Position numbers and translations under genes: made by a program | Origin: Pseudomonas sp. | GTDB lineage: Bacteria > Pseudomonadota > Gammaproteobacteria > Pseudomonadales > Pseudomonadaceae | Direction of reading: 5' to 3' | Assembly: GCA_026398835.1 (NCBI GenBank) | Contig: JAPLSD010000078.1 | Span: forward strand, 1-6,521 | Length of the DNA: 6,521 bases | Notes under the pieces: generated by a model | What the model saw: the letters and a program-made list of their open reading frames with translations, nothing else | Database searches by the model: none | Told to the model about the DNA's origin: nothing | In this document: positions 1 through 5,985 of the stretch, in pieces | Layout of the letters: each line of letters starts with the position of its first letter | How positions within the stretch are numbered: position 1 is the first letter of the stretch

Positions 1-242
1 ATCTGCGGCTGATAGAAACCCAAGGCCTGGGCGGCCTTTCTGGCTTGCTCTTCGGCACCGCGACTGAAGCGTAACAAGGCTTCTTCGTCGCGATCGCCCA
101 GGCTACCGATATAGCCCTCCACGTTGGCTTTCAGTTCATTGTTGGACGGTTTGATCCGTACATCCAATTCACTTTGTGCCAACGCCGCACAGCTTGTGAC
201 CAGCATGAGCAAGCCGCTGGTGAATTTTCCTGGAAACTTCAT
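1..242 (-). CDS. tamA: TamA, Omp85-family outer-membrane assembly protein (N-terminal part, cut by window edge)
   Basis: The first 80 codons of a minus-strand gene are present; the rest lies beyond position 1. The protein begins with a signal peptide (MKFPGKF, then hydrophobic residues about 8-18, likely cleavage after ALA at residue 22). The mature part starts SELDVRIKP and continues with the acidic/Arg-rich stretch GDRDEEALLRFSRGAEEQARKAAQALGFYQP, which fits the first POTRA domain of TamA. In the known family, TamA sits in the outer membrane and works with inner-membrane-anchored TamB in envelope assembly and lipid or protein transport to the outer membrane; the C-terminal barrel is outside this window. 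The start at 242 gives a well-formed signal peptide, but no clear Shine-Dalgarno sequence is visible. An in-frame GTG 18 bases upstream is an alternative start. The gene follows the GNAT gene by 64 bp in the same direction. The identification rests on only 80 residues plus gene order. Confidence 0.8.
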   Translation of the reverse strand, partial: MKFPGKFTSGLLMLVTSCAALAQSELDVRIKPSNNELKANVEGYIGSLGDRDEEALLRFSRGAEEQARKAAQALGFYQPQ

Positions 243-253
243 AGGCGCGGATG

Positions 254-279
254 CTATCACGAGCTTGGGAGCGTGATAG
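254..279 (-). promoter_or_regulatory. Perfect 8-bp inverted repeat just upstream of the tamA start
   Basis: CTATCACG (254-261) and CGTGATAG (272-279) are perfect reverse complements separated by 10 bases. The hairpin ends 11 bases before the tamA ATG, where a ribosome binding site would normally lie. No T-run follows, so it is not a standard intrinsic terminator. It could be an mRNA structure affecting tamA translation, a protein-binding site, or a degenerate REP-like hairpin. The function is unknown; only the symmetry is seen. Confidence 0.45.
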
Positions 280-306
280 AACCCTGGAGTGGCCGGAAGT
301 TCTCCA

Positions 307-957
307 TCAAGCGGTTGCTGTTTGTAACACCTGTGGATTGGGGTGAAAAAACACGTGTTCGCGGATAGGCCCTACAGCGACCTCGCCAATTTCCTCGTAA
401 CCCTGACGCTTATAGAACTCCAGATAACGTGGATTCCCGGTATCAAGTACCACGCCTTCTGAATGCTCGTCCTCTGCGCACCAATTATGAACCGCTTGAA
501 GTAACTGCTCGCCGAAGTGTTTGCCCTGAAACTGCGGGTGAATTCCCAGCAGCGGCAAGACGTGAACCGCGTCGGATGGCAGGCAGGCCACCACCGCCTC
601 GTGATAATCCAGGTAACGCCGCGTGCAGCGGAATCCGGTACTGAGCACCATCCGCAGGCGCCAGGCCCAACTCTCGGTGATGCCCAGGCGGCGTTGCGGC
701 GGCGCGATCAGGGCGATGCCGATCAGTCGGTCGTTGATCAGCAGGCCAATGGCTGGCAAATCCTGAAGAAAGTGTTGTTTGACCAGTTCACGCACCGTTG
801 CCCGAATGCGGTGCTCATAGCCGGGCCGCTCGGCCTCGAACAGAAAACCAAAGGTCGGCTCATGGCGGTAGGCTTGATACAGCAAGGAGCGCGCTTCGCT
901 GGAATAGCCGCTATCGAGCATATGAATGTCGGCGATGGCCGTTGAGGATTCAGGCAT
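307..957 (-). CDS. GNAT-family N-acetyltransferase
   Basis: Predicted 216-residue cytoplasmic enzyme that transfers an acetyl group from acetyl-CoA to an unidentified amine. The C-terminal half carries the GNAT acetyl-CoA signature: the strand LPLLGIHP (about 134-141), then the pyrophosphate-binding loop QGKHFGEQLL (144-153), and the closing motif LDTGNPRYLEFYKRQGY (171-187), where NxxxxxFYxxxGF/Y is typical of motif B. The N-terminal half (about 20-120) is the variable substrate side. I chose the start at 957 rather than an in-frame start at 987 because a strong Shine-Dalgarno lies 9 bases before it. The gene diverges from xthA and runs toward tamA, 64 bp away. I recall the same order in P. 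aeruginosa (PA2543-PA2545), so it may be co-transcribed with tamAB. No substrate can be assigned from sequence. Confidence 0.88.
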   Translation of the reverse strand: MPESSTAIADIHMLDSGYSSEARSLLYQAYRHEPTFGFLFEAERPGYEHRIRATVRELVKQHFLQDLPAIGLLINDRLIGIALIAPPQRRLGITESWAWRLRMVLSTGFRCTRRYLDYHEAVVACLPSDAVHVLPLLGIHPQFQGKHFGEQLLQAVHNWCAEDEHSEGVVLDTGNPRYLEFYKRQGYEEIGEVAVGPIREHVFFHPNPQVLQTATA

Positions 958-966
958 AGCGGTGGA

Positions 967-974
967 TCTCCCCT
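967..974 (-). promoter_or_regulatory. Ribosome binding site that fixes the GNAT start
   Basis: On the minus strand the sequence reads AGGGGAGA, followed by 9 bases and then the ATG at 957. The more upstream in-frame start at 987 has no comparable purine-rich motif, so this site supports the 216-residue form. Confidence 0.7.
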
Positions 975-1156
975 GGACGCGGCCCAAAGTGGCCGTGCTT
1001 TTTATACAAAAGCCTTGTTACCGCGAGCATTTGTTCGCTTGCACAGCTCCCCGTAACAACGGTTTACACTCTACGCCCAAAGGACATTAGCAGCGCATCT
1101 GACCTACCGCCACGCTGGCCGCCGTCGGACTTGTCGGCTAGCATCGCAGTTTTGCC

Positions 1157-1160
1157 AGGA
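1157..1160 (+). promoter_or_regulatory. Ribosome binding site for the xthA ATG
   Basis: AGGA lies 9 bases upstream of the ATG at 1170. It supports the 270-residue form over an N-terminally extended one from the in-frame TTG at 1131, whose 13 extra residues are not part of the family. Confidence 0.55.
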
Positions 1161-1169
1161 CTGCCGACC

Positions 1170-1982
1170 ATGAAGATCGTCTCGTTCAACATCAACGGCC
1201 TGCGCGCCCGGCCCCACCAACTGGCGGCGCTGATCGAGAAGCACCAGCCGGACGTGATCGGCCTGCAGGAAACCAAGGTCCATGACGACCAGTTCCCGTT
1301 GGCCGAGGTTCAGGCCCTGGGTTATCACGTGTATTACCACGGACAAAAGGGCCATTACGGCGTCGCCCTGCTCTCCCGCCAGGAGCCGATCGCACTGCAT
1401 AAAGGCTTTGCCACCGACGAAGAAGACGCTCAGCGGCGCTTTATCTGGGGCACCTTCGCCGACGCCAACGGCGTGCCGGTGACCATCATGAACGGCTATT
1501 TCCCACAAGGTGAAAACCGCGACCACCCGACCAAATTTCCGGCCAAGCAGCGGTTTTACAGTGATTTGCAGCAATTGCTCGAAACCCAGTTCAGCAATGA
1601 CCAGCCGCTGGTGGTGATGGGTGACGTCAACATTTCCCCTGAAGACTGCGACATCGGCATTGGCCCGGACAACATGAAGCGCTGGCTGAAAACCGGCAAG
1701 TGCAGCTTCCTCCCGGAAGAGCGCGAGTGGATGGCCCGCCTGAAGAACTGGGGCCTGATAGACAGTTTCCGTCACCTGAATCCAGACGTCGCGGATCGCT
1801 TCAGCTGGTTCGACTACCGCAGCCGCGGTTTCGAGGACGAGCCCAAGCGAGGCCTGCGCATCGACCTGATCATGGCTTCCCAAGGTCTGTTGCCAAGAAT
1901 CAAGGCTGCCGGCGTCGACTACGACCTGCGCGCCATGGAAAAGCCTTCCGATCACGCGCCGATCTGGCTTGAGTTGAACTGA
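1170..1982 (+). CDS. xthA: Exodeoxyribonuclease III (XthA), AP endonuclease
   Basis: Cytoplasmic base-excision repair enzyme of the exonuclease III / EEP nuclease family. It cuts the DNA backbone 5' of abasic sites, removes 3'-blocking groups and has 3'-5' exonuclease activity, using Mg2+. The protein is 270 residues, against about 268 in E. coli XthA. Family catalytic residues are all in place: N7 in SFNING, E34 in GLQETK (metal ligand), Y110 in NGYFPQG, D152 and N154 in [11 protein letters not shown]232 in LRIDLI, and D261-H262 in the terminal SDHAPIW motif. The ATG at 1170 gives the canonical [12 protein letters not shown] start. The gene is monocistronic in appearance: it diverges from the GNAT gene and is followed after 8 bp by a repeat element. 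A long open frame on the opposite strand is a codon-bias shadow. Confidence 0.97.
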   Translation: MKIVSFNINGLRARPHQLAALIEKHQPDVIGLQETKVHDDQFPLAEVQALGYHVYYHGQKGHYGVALLSRQEPIALHKGFATDEEDAQRRFIWGTFADANGVPVTIMNGYFPQGENRDHPTKFPAKQRFYSDLQQLLETQFSNDQPLVVMGDVNISPEDCDIGIGPDNMKRWLKTGKCSFLPEEREWMARLKNWGLIDSFRHLNPDVADRFSWFDYRSRGFEDEPKRGLRIDLIMASQGLLPRIKAAGVDYDLRAMEKPSDHAPIWLELN

Positions 1983-1990
1983 TCCTGATC

Positions 1991-2102
1991 GATCGTTCCC
2001 ACGCGCCGCAAAGGAATGCAGCCCGTGACGCCCCGCGTCACGTTCAAGAGCGATTGCTGCGCGTCCAGTGAGGCATTCCCACGCGGGAGCGTGGGAACGA
2101 TC
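1991..2102. repeat. REPIN-like palindromic repeat element downstream of xthA
   Basis: A 112-bp element bounded by a perfect 14-bp inverted repeat: GATCGTTCCCACGC (1991-2004) and GCGTGGGAACGATC (2089-2102). It contains two intact internal hairpins, CGTGACGC / GCGTCACG (2024-2031 and 2035-2042, 3-base loop) and TTCCCACGC / GCGTGGGAA (2076-2084 and 2089-2097, 4-base loop). GGAATGC (2013-2019) also pairs with GCATTCC (2073-2079). Elements of this kind (ATCGTTCCCACGC...GGAATGC) are familiar from fluorescens-group intergenic regions. Compared with the form I remember, the first hairpin (about 1995-2019) is degenerate. It may end xthA transcription or protect its mRNA; that is inference. Confidence 0.85.
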
Positions 2103-2170
2103 AAAGCTTTGACTGTCATCTTTCGGAAACCTCTCTGACTTATTCTCCCCGGCACTTCCTTTGCCCTACT

Positions 2171-2178
2171 AGAAGGTG
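2171..2178 (+). promoter_or_regulatory. Ribosome binding site of the PstS-OmpA gene
   Basis: AGAAGGTG lies 8 bases before the ATG at 2187. Upstream, TTGACT (2109-2114) resembles a -35 and TATTCT (2141-2146) a -10, but they are 26 bases apart, so they do not form one standard promoter and I leave the promoter unassigned. Confidence 0.6.
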
Positions 2179-2186
2179 CCGGTCTA

Positions 2187-3524
2187 ATGCTGCGCGCTCT
2201 GTTTGTGATGATGCTTTGCGGCGTGCAGCCTTTTTCGGTCTTCGCCACTGAGCTACCGACCCCGGACCTGGGCCCTGTCCTGCGCATTCAGGGCTCCAAC
2301 ACCATCGGTGCCGCCCTGGGCCCGGCGCTGGTCAAAGGATTGATGGAGGCGCAAGGCTTGCGCGATATTCATAGCGAAATCTCGGGCAAAGACAACGAAC
2401 AGCGCGTCGTCGGCAATACCGAGCAAGGACACCGGGTACTGGTGGAAGTCGCCGCCCATGGCTCGAGCACCGGTTTTACCGCACTTAAAGCGGCGAACGC
2501 CGACCTGGCTGCCTCATCGAGACCGATCAAGGACAGTGAACTGGTCGACCTGGAAGCCCTGGGCGATTTGAAAAGCCCCGGTGCCGAGCAGGTGATCGCC
2601 ATTGATGGGCTGGCGATCATTCTCCATCCGCAAAATCCCTTGAACCAATTAAACACCGAGCAACTGGCGCGAATTTTCAGCGGCGAGGTGAAAACCTGGG
2701 AAGAACTCGGCGGCGCTGGAGGACCTATCCACTTGTATGCCCGGGATGATCAGTCGGGCACTTACGACACTTTCAAAGAGCTTGTTCTCAGTCGGCGCAG
2801 CAAAACCCTGGGCATCACGGCGAAACGCTTCGAATCCAGCGAACAGCTGTCCGACGCGGTCAGCCAGGATCCTCAGGGCATTGGTTTTATCGGCCTGCCC
2901 TATGTGCGCCAGGCCAAAACCGTGGCGATTGTCGATGGCGACTCGCAGCCAATGCTGCCCCGGCGCAGCCTGATCGCCACCGAAGATTATCCACTGTCAC
3001 GGCGCTTGTTCTTTTACCTGCCACCCAATGGGCACAACCCATGGGCCGACGCGCTGGTGGTGTTTGCCCAGAGCAGCAAGGGCCAGGCGATTGTCGCGGC
3101 CAATGGGTTTATTGCACAGACCGTGCAGGCCATGACGGTAACGCCCAGCGCGCAGATGCCTGGCGACTATCAAGCCATCACCCGCGAAGGGCAACGGCTG
3201 ACGGTGAATTTTCGCTTCGAGGAAGGCAGCGCCAGCCTGGACAACAAGGCCCGTCAGGATCTGTCGCGGGTACTCGACTATTTAAAGCTCCACGACAAGC
3301 TCAACAGACAGGTCACGCTGGTGGGTTTTGGCGATGCCAAGAGCGACCCGGAGCGGGCAGCGCTTTTATCGAAACTGCGAGCCATGGCGGTACGGCGCGA
3401 GTTGGCCAAAAGCGGCGTGGTGTTTCGAGAAATTCGCGGCTTTGGCGCTGAGATGCCAGTGGCGGCCAATAGCGCGGATGAAGGCAGGATCAAAAATCGG
3501 CGGGTGGAGGTTTGGGTGTATTGA
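2187..3524 (+). CDS. PstS-like phosphate-binding domain fused to OmpA-like peptidoglycan-binding domain
   Basis: A 445-residue exported protein. A signal peptide occupies residues 1-20 (MLRALF, hydrophobic core, probable cut after VFA). Residues about 30-315 form a type-2 periplasmic binding domain of the PstS kind: GSNTIG (36-41), GSSTGFTAL (92-100), AASSRPIK (108-115), RDDQSGT (186-192) and GIGFIGL (231-237). R186 and SGT 190-192 match the spacing of the E. coli PstS phosphate ligands R135 and SGT 139-141. Residues about 335-445 form an OmpA C-terminal domain: NFRFEEGSASLD (341-352), D383 and R398 at the 15-residue spacing of the diaminopimelate-binding Asp/Arg pair, and the closing GRIKNRRVEVWVY. 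It probably lies in the periplasm bound to peptidoglycan and may capture or sense phosphate or another anion. No Pst permease or ATPase genes are adjacent. The ligand is uncertain because S111-R112 appears to replace the PstS aspartate. Confidence 0.88.
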   Translation: MLRALFVMMLCGVQPFSVFATELPTPDLGPVLRIQGSNTIGAALGPALVKGLMEAQGLRDIHSEISGKDNEQRVVGNTEQGHRVLVEVAAHGSSTGFTALKAANADLAASSRPIKDSELVDLEALGDLKSPGAEQVIAIDGLAIILHPQNPLNQLNTEQLARIFSGEVKTWEELGGAGGPIHLYARDDQSGTYDTFKELVLSRRSKTLGITAKRFESSEQLSDAVSQDPQGIGFIGLPYVRQAKTVAIVDGDSQPMLPRRSLIATEDYPLSRRLFFYLPPNGHNPWADALVVFAQSSKGQAIVAANGFIAQTVQAMTVTPSAQMPGDYQAITREGQRLTVNFRFEEGSASLDNKARQDLSRVLDYLKLHDKLNRQVTLVGFGDAKSDPERAALLSKLRAMAVRRELAKSGVVFREIRGFGAEMPVAANSADEGRIKNRRVEVWVY

Positions 3525-3558
3525 GTTCTGGAAGTGCTGCATTGACTGGGCTGATGCT

Positions 3559-3654
3559 ATCGCGAGCAAGCCCGCTCCCACACTTGATCGAGTTCAGCCG
3601 CCAGAATTGCGGCCAACACAGATCTAATAATGTGGGAGCGGGCTTGCTCGCGAT
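3559..3654. repeat. REPIN (paired inverted REP sequences) with a perfect 24-bp inverted repeat
   Basis: The left arm at 3559-3582 (begins ATCGCGAGCAAGCCCG, ends CTCCCACA) is exactly complementary to the right arm at 3631-3654 (begins TGTGGGAGCGGGC, ends TCGCGAT), with a 48-bp spacer. Each arm also folds on itself through GAGC/GCTC around AAGCCC. This is the most common REP type in Pseudomonas genomes, normally mobilised by a RAYT transposase encoded elsewhere; none is here. It lies between two convergent gene ends (3524 and 3670), where it could serve as a bidirectional transcription end or mRNA stabiliser. There is no T-tract. Confidence 0.93.
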
Positions 3655-3669
3655 GAAAGCGACGCGGTA

Positions 3670-4899
3670 TTAATGCCCGCTACGCATCATCTCTTTCGGC
3701 ACATATTTACCGATCTCGAACTTGCCGATCGCCGCGCGGTGCACTTCGTCCGGACCGTCGGCCAGGCGCAAGGTGCGCTGCATGGCGTACATATAGGCCA
3801 GCGGGAAATCGTTGGAAACCCCCGCCCCGCCGTGGATCTGGATCGCCCGGTCGATGACCTTCAAAGCTACGTTTGGTGCGACGACTTTGATCTGGGCGAT
3901 TTCACTTTTCGCCACCTTATTGCCGACGGTGTCCATCATGTAGGCCGCTTTCAGTGTCAGCAGCCGCGCCATGTCGATTTCCATCCGCGAGTCGGCGATC
4001 TTGTCGATATTGCCGCCCAGACGTGCCAGCGGTTTGCCAAACGCCGTGCGATTGACCGAACGTTTGCACATCAATTCCAGTGCGCGTTCGGCCATGCCGA
4101 TGGAGCGCATGCAGTGGTGAATCCGGCCTGGGCCAAGGCGACCTTGAGCGATTTCAAAACCGCGACCCTCGCCCAGCAATACGCTCTCGTAAGGGACACG
4201 GACGTTTTCGAACAGCACTTCGGCGTGGCCATGAGGCGCGTCGTCGTAGCCGAACACTGGTAGCGGACGGACGATCTTCACACCCGGGGCATCCACCGGC
4301 ACCAGAATCATCGAGTGCTGTTGGTGACGCGGCGCATCCGGATTGCTCAGGCCCATGAAGATCAGGATCTTGCAGCGCGGATCGCAAGCACCTGAAGTCC
4401 ACCATTTTTTGCCATTGATCACCCACTCGTCCCCATCGCGCACTGCGCGGGCGGCCATGTTGGTGGCATCGGAGGAAGCGACATCTGGCTCGGTCATGGC
4501 GAAGGCCGAACGGATTTCACCGCGCAACAGCGGTTCCAGCCAGCGCTGCTTCTGCCCTTCGTTGGCGTAACGTACCAACACCTCCATGTTGCCGGTGTCC
4601 GGCGCCGAGCAGTTGAACGGCTCCGGCCCGAGCAAGGATCGGCCCATGATTTCCGCCAGCGGCGCGTATTCGAGGTTGGTCAAGCCGGCACCGAGCTCGG
4701 ACTCAGGAAGAAACAAATTCCACAAGCCTTCAGCCTTGGCCTTGAGCTTGAGTTCTTCCATGATCGCGGTCGGCTGCCAGCGATCACCTTCGGCGACCTG
4801 GCGTTCGAACACCGCTTCAGCCGGATAAACATAAGCGTCCATGAACGCGGTCACGCGCTCACGCAGTTCCTGAACCTTTGGGGAATAAGCGAAATCCAT
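3670..4899 (-). CDS. Acyl-CoA dehydrogenase, ACAD10/11-like
   Basis: A 409-residue FAD-dependent enzyme that introduces a trans-2,3 double bond into an acyl-CoA and passes electrons to electron-transfer flavoprotein. Domains follow the family order: N-terminal helical (about 1-125), middle beta (about 130-235) and C-terminal helical (about 240-400). Visible motifs are [15 protein letters not shown] (133-147, substrate/flavin), WWTSG (166-170), RTAFGKP (284-290), QIHGGAG (354-360) and [10 protein letters not shown] (378-387). In the last motif D381 falls where medium-chain dehydrogenases carry the catalytic Glu; DGPDEVH is characteristic of the ACAD10/11 branch. The start at 4899 is preceded by AGAAGGT (4908-4914) at a normal distance. 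The gene diverges from a LysR-type regulator, which suggests regulated use of a specific acid. I recall a similar dehydrogenase-LysR pair in P. aeruginosa (PA2550-PA2552). The substrate is unknown; branched, 2-methyl or hydroxy-acyl CoA are possibilities only. Confidence 0.93.
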   Translation of the reverse strand: MDFAYSPKVQELRERVTAFMDAYVYPAEAVFERQVAEGDRWQPTAIMEELKLKAKAEGLWNLFLPESELGAGLTNLEYAPLAEIMGRSLLGPEPFNCSAPDTGNMEVLVRYANEGQKQRWLEPLLRGEIRSAFAMTEPDVASSDATNMAARAVRDGDEWVINGKKWWTSGACDPRCKILIFMGLSNPDAPRHQQHSMILVPVDAPGVKIVRPLPVFGYDDAPHGHAEVLFENVRVPYESVLLGEGRGFEIAQGRLGPGRIHHCMRSIGMAERALELMCKRSVNRTAFGKPLARLGGNIDKIADSRMEIDMARLLTLKAAYMMDTVGNKVAKSEIAQIKVVAPNVALKVIDRAIQIHGGAGVSNDFPLAYMYAMQRTLRLADGPDEVHRAAIGKFEIGKYVPKEMMRSGH

Positions 4900-5051
4900 G
4901 AGCAGCTACCTTCTTCTAGGAGGTTGTTGAGGTCATGCAATCGATGCTAGAACAGCTACTAAAATTTACCTAGCCTATTCTCGGCGTGTATTAACATTCA
5001 TCACCGATATATGATCGACTGATCGAAACCTAAAAATAAGAGTGCCGCGCA
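4900..5051. promoter_or_regulatory. Divergent control region between acyl-CoA dehydrogenase and LysR gene
   Basis: This 152-bp region is AT-rich compared with its neighbours. GCTAG (4946-4950) and CTAGC (4970-4974) form an interrupted inverted repeat around a small symmetric core, TAAAATTTA (4960-4968). That is a reasonable candidate for a LysR-type operator, whose sites are usually partly palindromic with a T-N11-A core. On the plus strand TATGAT (5010-5015) could be a -10 for the regulator, with no convincing -35. Near it, GATCGA occurs twice, separated by CT (5013-5026). Assignments are tentative. Confidence 0.4.
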
Positions 5052-5981
5052 ATGAATCTGAGCAAGGTCGACCTGAACCTCTTTATCGTCTTCGACGCGA
5101 TCTACACTGAAGCCAATCTGACCCGCGCCGGGCAGATCGTCGGCATCACTCAGCCAGCCGTCTCGAACGCTCTGGCCCGCCTGCGCGAGACCTTCAACGA
5201 CCCGTTGTTCGTGCGTACTGCCCAAGGCATGGTGCCCACGCCCATGGCGCAGAACATCATCGGCCCGGTACGAAATGCGTTGTCACTGCTGCGGGTTTCG
5301 GTGCAGGAAAGCCGTATTTTCAACCCGTTGCAGGCAGCCAAGACCTACCGCATCAGCATGACCGACCTCACCGAAGCGGTGATCCTGCCGCCGCTGTTCC
5401 AGCGCCTGCGTCGTCTGGCGCCGACGGTGATCATCGAGAGCTTTTTGTCCAAACGCCGGGAAACCACCAAGGAACTGGCCGCCGGCCGCCTCGACTTCGC
5501 TGTCGACGCACCACTCAACACCGATCCGCAAGTGCGCCACGTCAAGCTGATGGAAGACCGCTATGTCTGCGCCATGCGCAAGGGGCATCCGCTGGCGGGC
5601 AAAGAGAAATTCACCCTCGATGATTACCTGTCGCTGACCCACATCCATATTTCCAGTCGCCGCAGCGGTCTGGGGCATGTCGACCTGGCACTCGGCAAGA
5701 TGGGCATCCAGCGTAAAATCGCCCTGCGCTCCCAGCATTACCTGATGGCCTCGCAAGTGCTGCAACAGACCGACATGGTGATGACCGTACCGGAGCGTTT
5801 CGCCCGTCGGCATGACCTGTACTCAGTCAACTTGCCGGTCAATGACGTACCACCAGTCGAAACCCACCTCTACTGGCACGAAAGCACCGATCAGGACCCG
5901 GCCAACCGCTGGATGCGCGAGCAGATGATCGAGTTGTGCCAGCAAGTAACGGCGCATGAGAAGAAGCTCGACAAGGCGTAA
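5052..5981 (+). CDS. LysR-type transcriptional regulator
   Basis: A 309-residue DNA-binding regulator of usual LysR length. The winged helix-turn-helix occupies residues about 6-65: DLNLFIVFDAIYTEANLTRAG, then GITQPAVSNALARLRETFNDPLFVRT, with recognition helix QPAVSNALARLR at 34-45. The phrase DPLFVRTAQGMVPT and the DLNLF opening place it in the NodD/LeuO-like subgroup rather than the CysB or CbbR types. Residues about 95-295 form the periplasmic-binding-like effector domain, beginning TYRISMTDLTEAVILPPL and including the segment ELAAGRLDFAVD. The ATG at 5052 follows AAGAG (5038-5042) by 9 bases. It diverges from the acyl-CoA dehydrogenase over 152 bp, the usual arrangement for a LysR regulator and its target, and probably also controls itself. 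The inducer cannot be told from sequence. A REPIN starts 5 bases after its stop codon. Confidence 0.95.
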   Translation: MNLSKVDLNLFIVFDAIYTEANLTRAGQIVGITQPAVSNALARLRETFNDPLFVRTAQGMVPTPMAQNIIGPVRNALSLLRVSVQESRIFNPLQAAKTYRISMTDLTEAVILPPLFQRLRRLAPTVIIESFLSKRRETTKELAAGRLDFAVDAPLNTDPQVRHVKLMEDRYVCAMRKGHPLAGKEKFTLDDYLSLTHIHISSRRSGLGHVDLALGKMGIQRKIALRSQHYLMASQVLQQTDMVMTVPERFARRHDLYSVNLPVNDVPPVETHLYWHESTDQDPANRWMREQMIELCQQVTAHEKKLDKA

Positions 5982-5985
5982 TTTC

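Larger units (their letters stand above)
958..1169. promoter_or_regulatory. Divergent promoter region between the GNAT gene and xthA
   Basis: This 212-bp gap must drive both divergent genes. For the GNAT gene, a minus-strand TATAAA (1001-1006) is a plausible -10, but I see no good -35. For xthA, TTGCAC (1039-1044) and TACACT (1065-1070) are separated by 20 bases, longer than usual, so the assignment is weak. A 7-bp inverted repeat, TTGTTAC (1015-1021) and GTAACAA (1053-1059), flanks the centre and might be an operator or chance. No small gene is evident here. Confidence 0.35.

Noticed and set aside
517..945. A 142-codon plus-strand open frame opposite the GNAT gene
   Set aside because: It lies wholly inside the minus-strand acetyltransferase, which has clear GNAT motifs and a strong Shine-Dalgarno. 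The plus-strand product resembles nothing I recognise.
1104..1955. A 283-codon open frame on the minus strand across xthA
   Set aside because: It is the antisense shadow of a high-GC gene. xthA has every catalytic motif of its family, and the antisense product shows no recognisable domain and has no ribosome binding site that I can see.
2109..2146. Sigma-70 promoter for the PstS-OmpA gene from TTGACT and TATTCT
   Set aside because: The hexamers are 26 bases apart, too far for one standard promoter, and no Pho box with conserved CTGTCAT repeats is apparent beyond a single CTGTCAT at 2113-2119.
1952..2287. A 111-codon minus-strand open frame across the REPIN after xthA
   Set aside because: It is made largely of repeat sequence and overlaps both the end of xthA and the signal peptide of the next gene, so it is not a credible gene.
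3559..3654. Possible CRISPR-like or mobile-element array because of repeated GAGCAAGC/GCTTGCTC units
   Set aside because: There are only two copies, in inverted rather than direct orientation, with no spacers and no transposase. This is the normal form of a REPIN.
3673..4263. A 196-codon plus-strand open frame opposite the acyl-CoA dehydrogenase
   Set aside because: Shadow of the dehydrogenase frame: His- and Arg-rich composition typical of antisense high-GC codons, with no domain features.
5283..5813. A 176-codon minus-strand open frame opposite the LysR gene
   Set aside because: Antisense shadow inside a complete LysR regulator, with no independent support.
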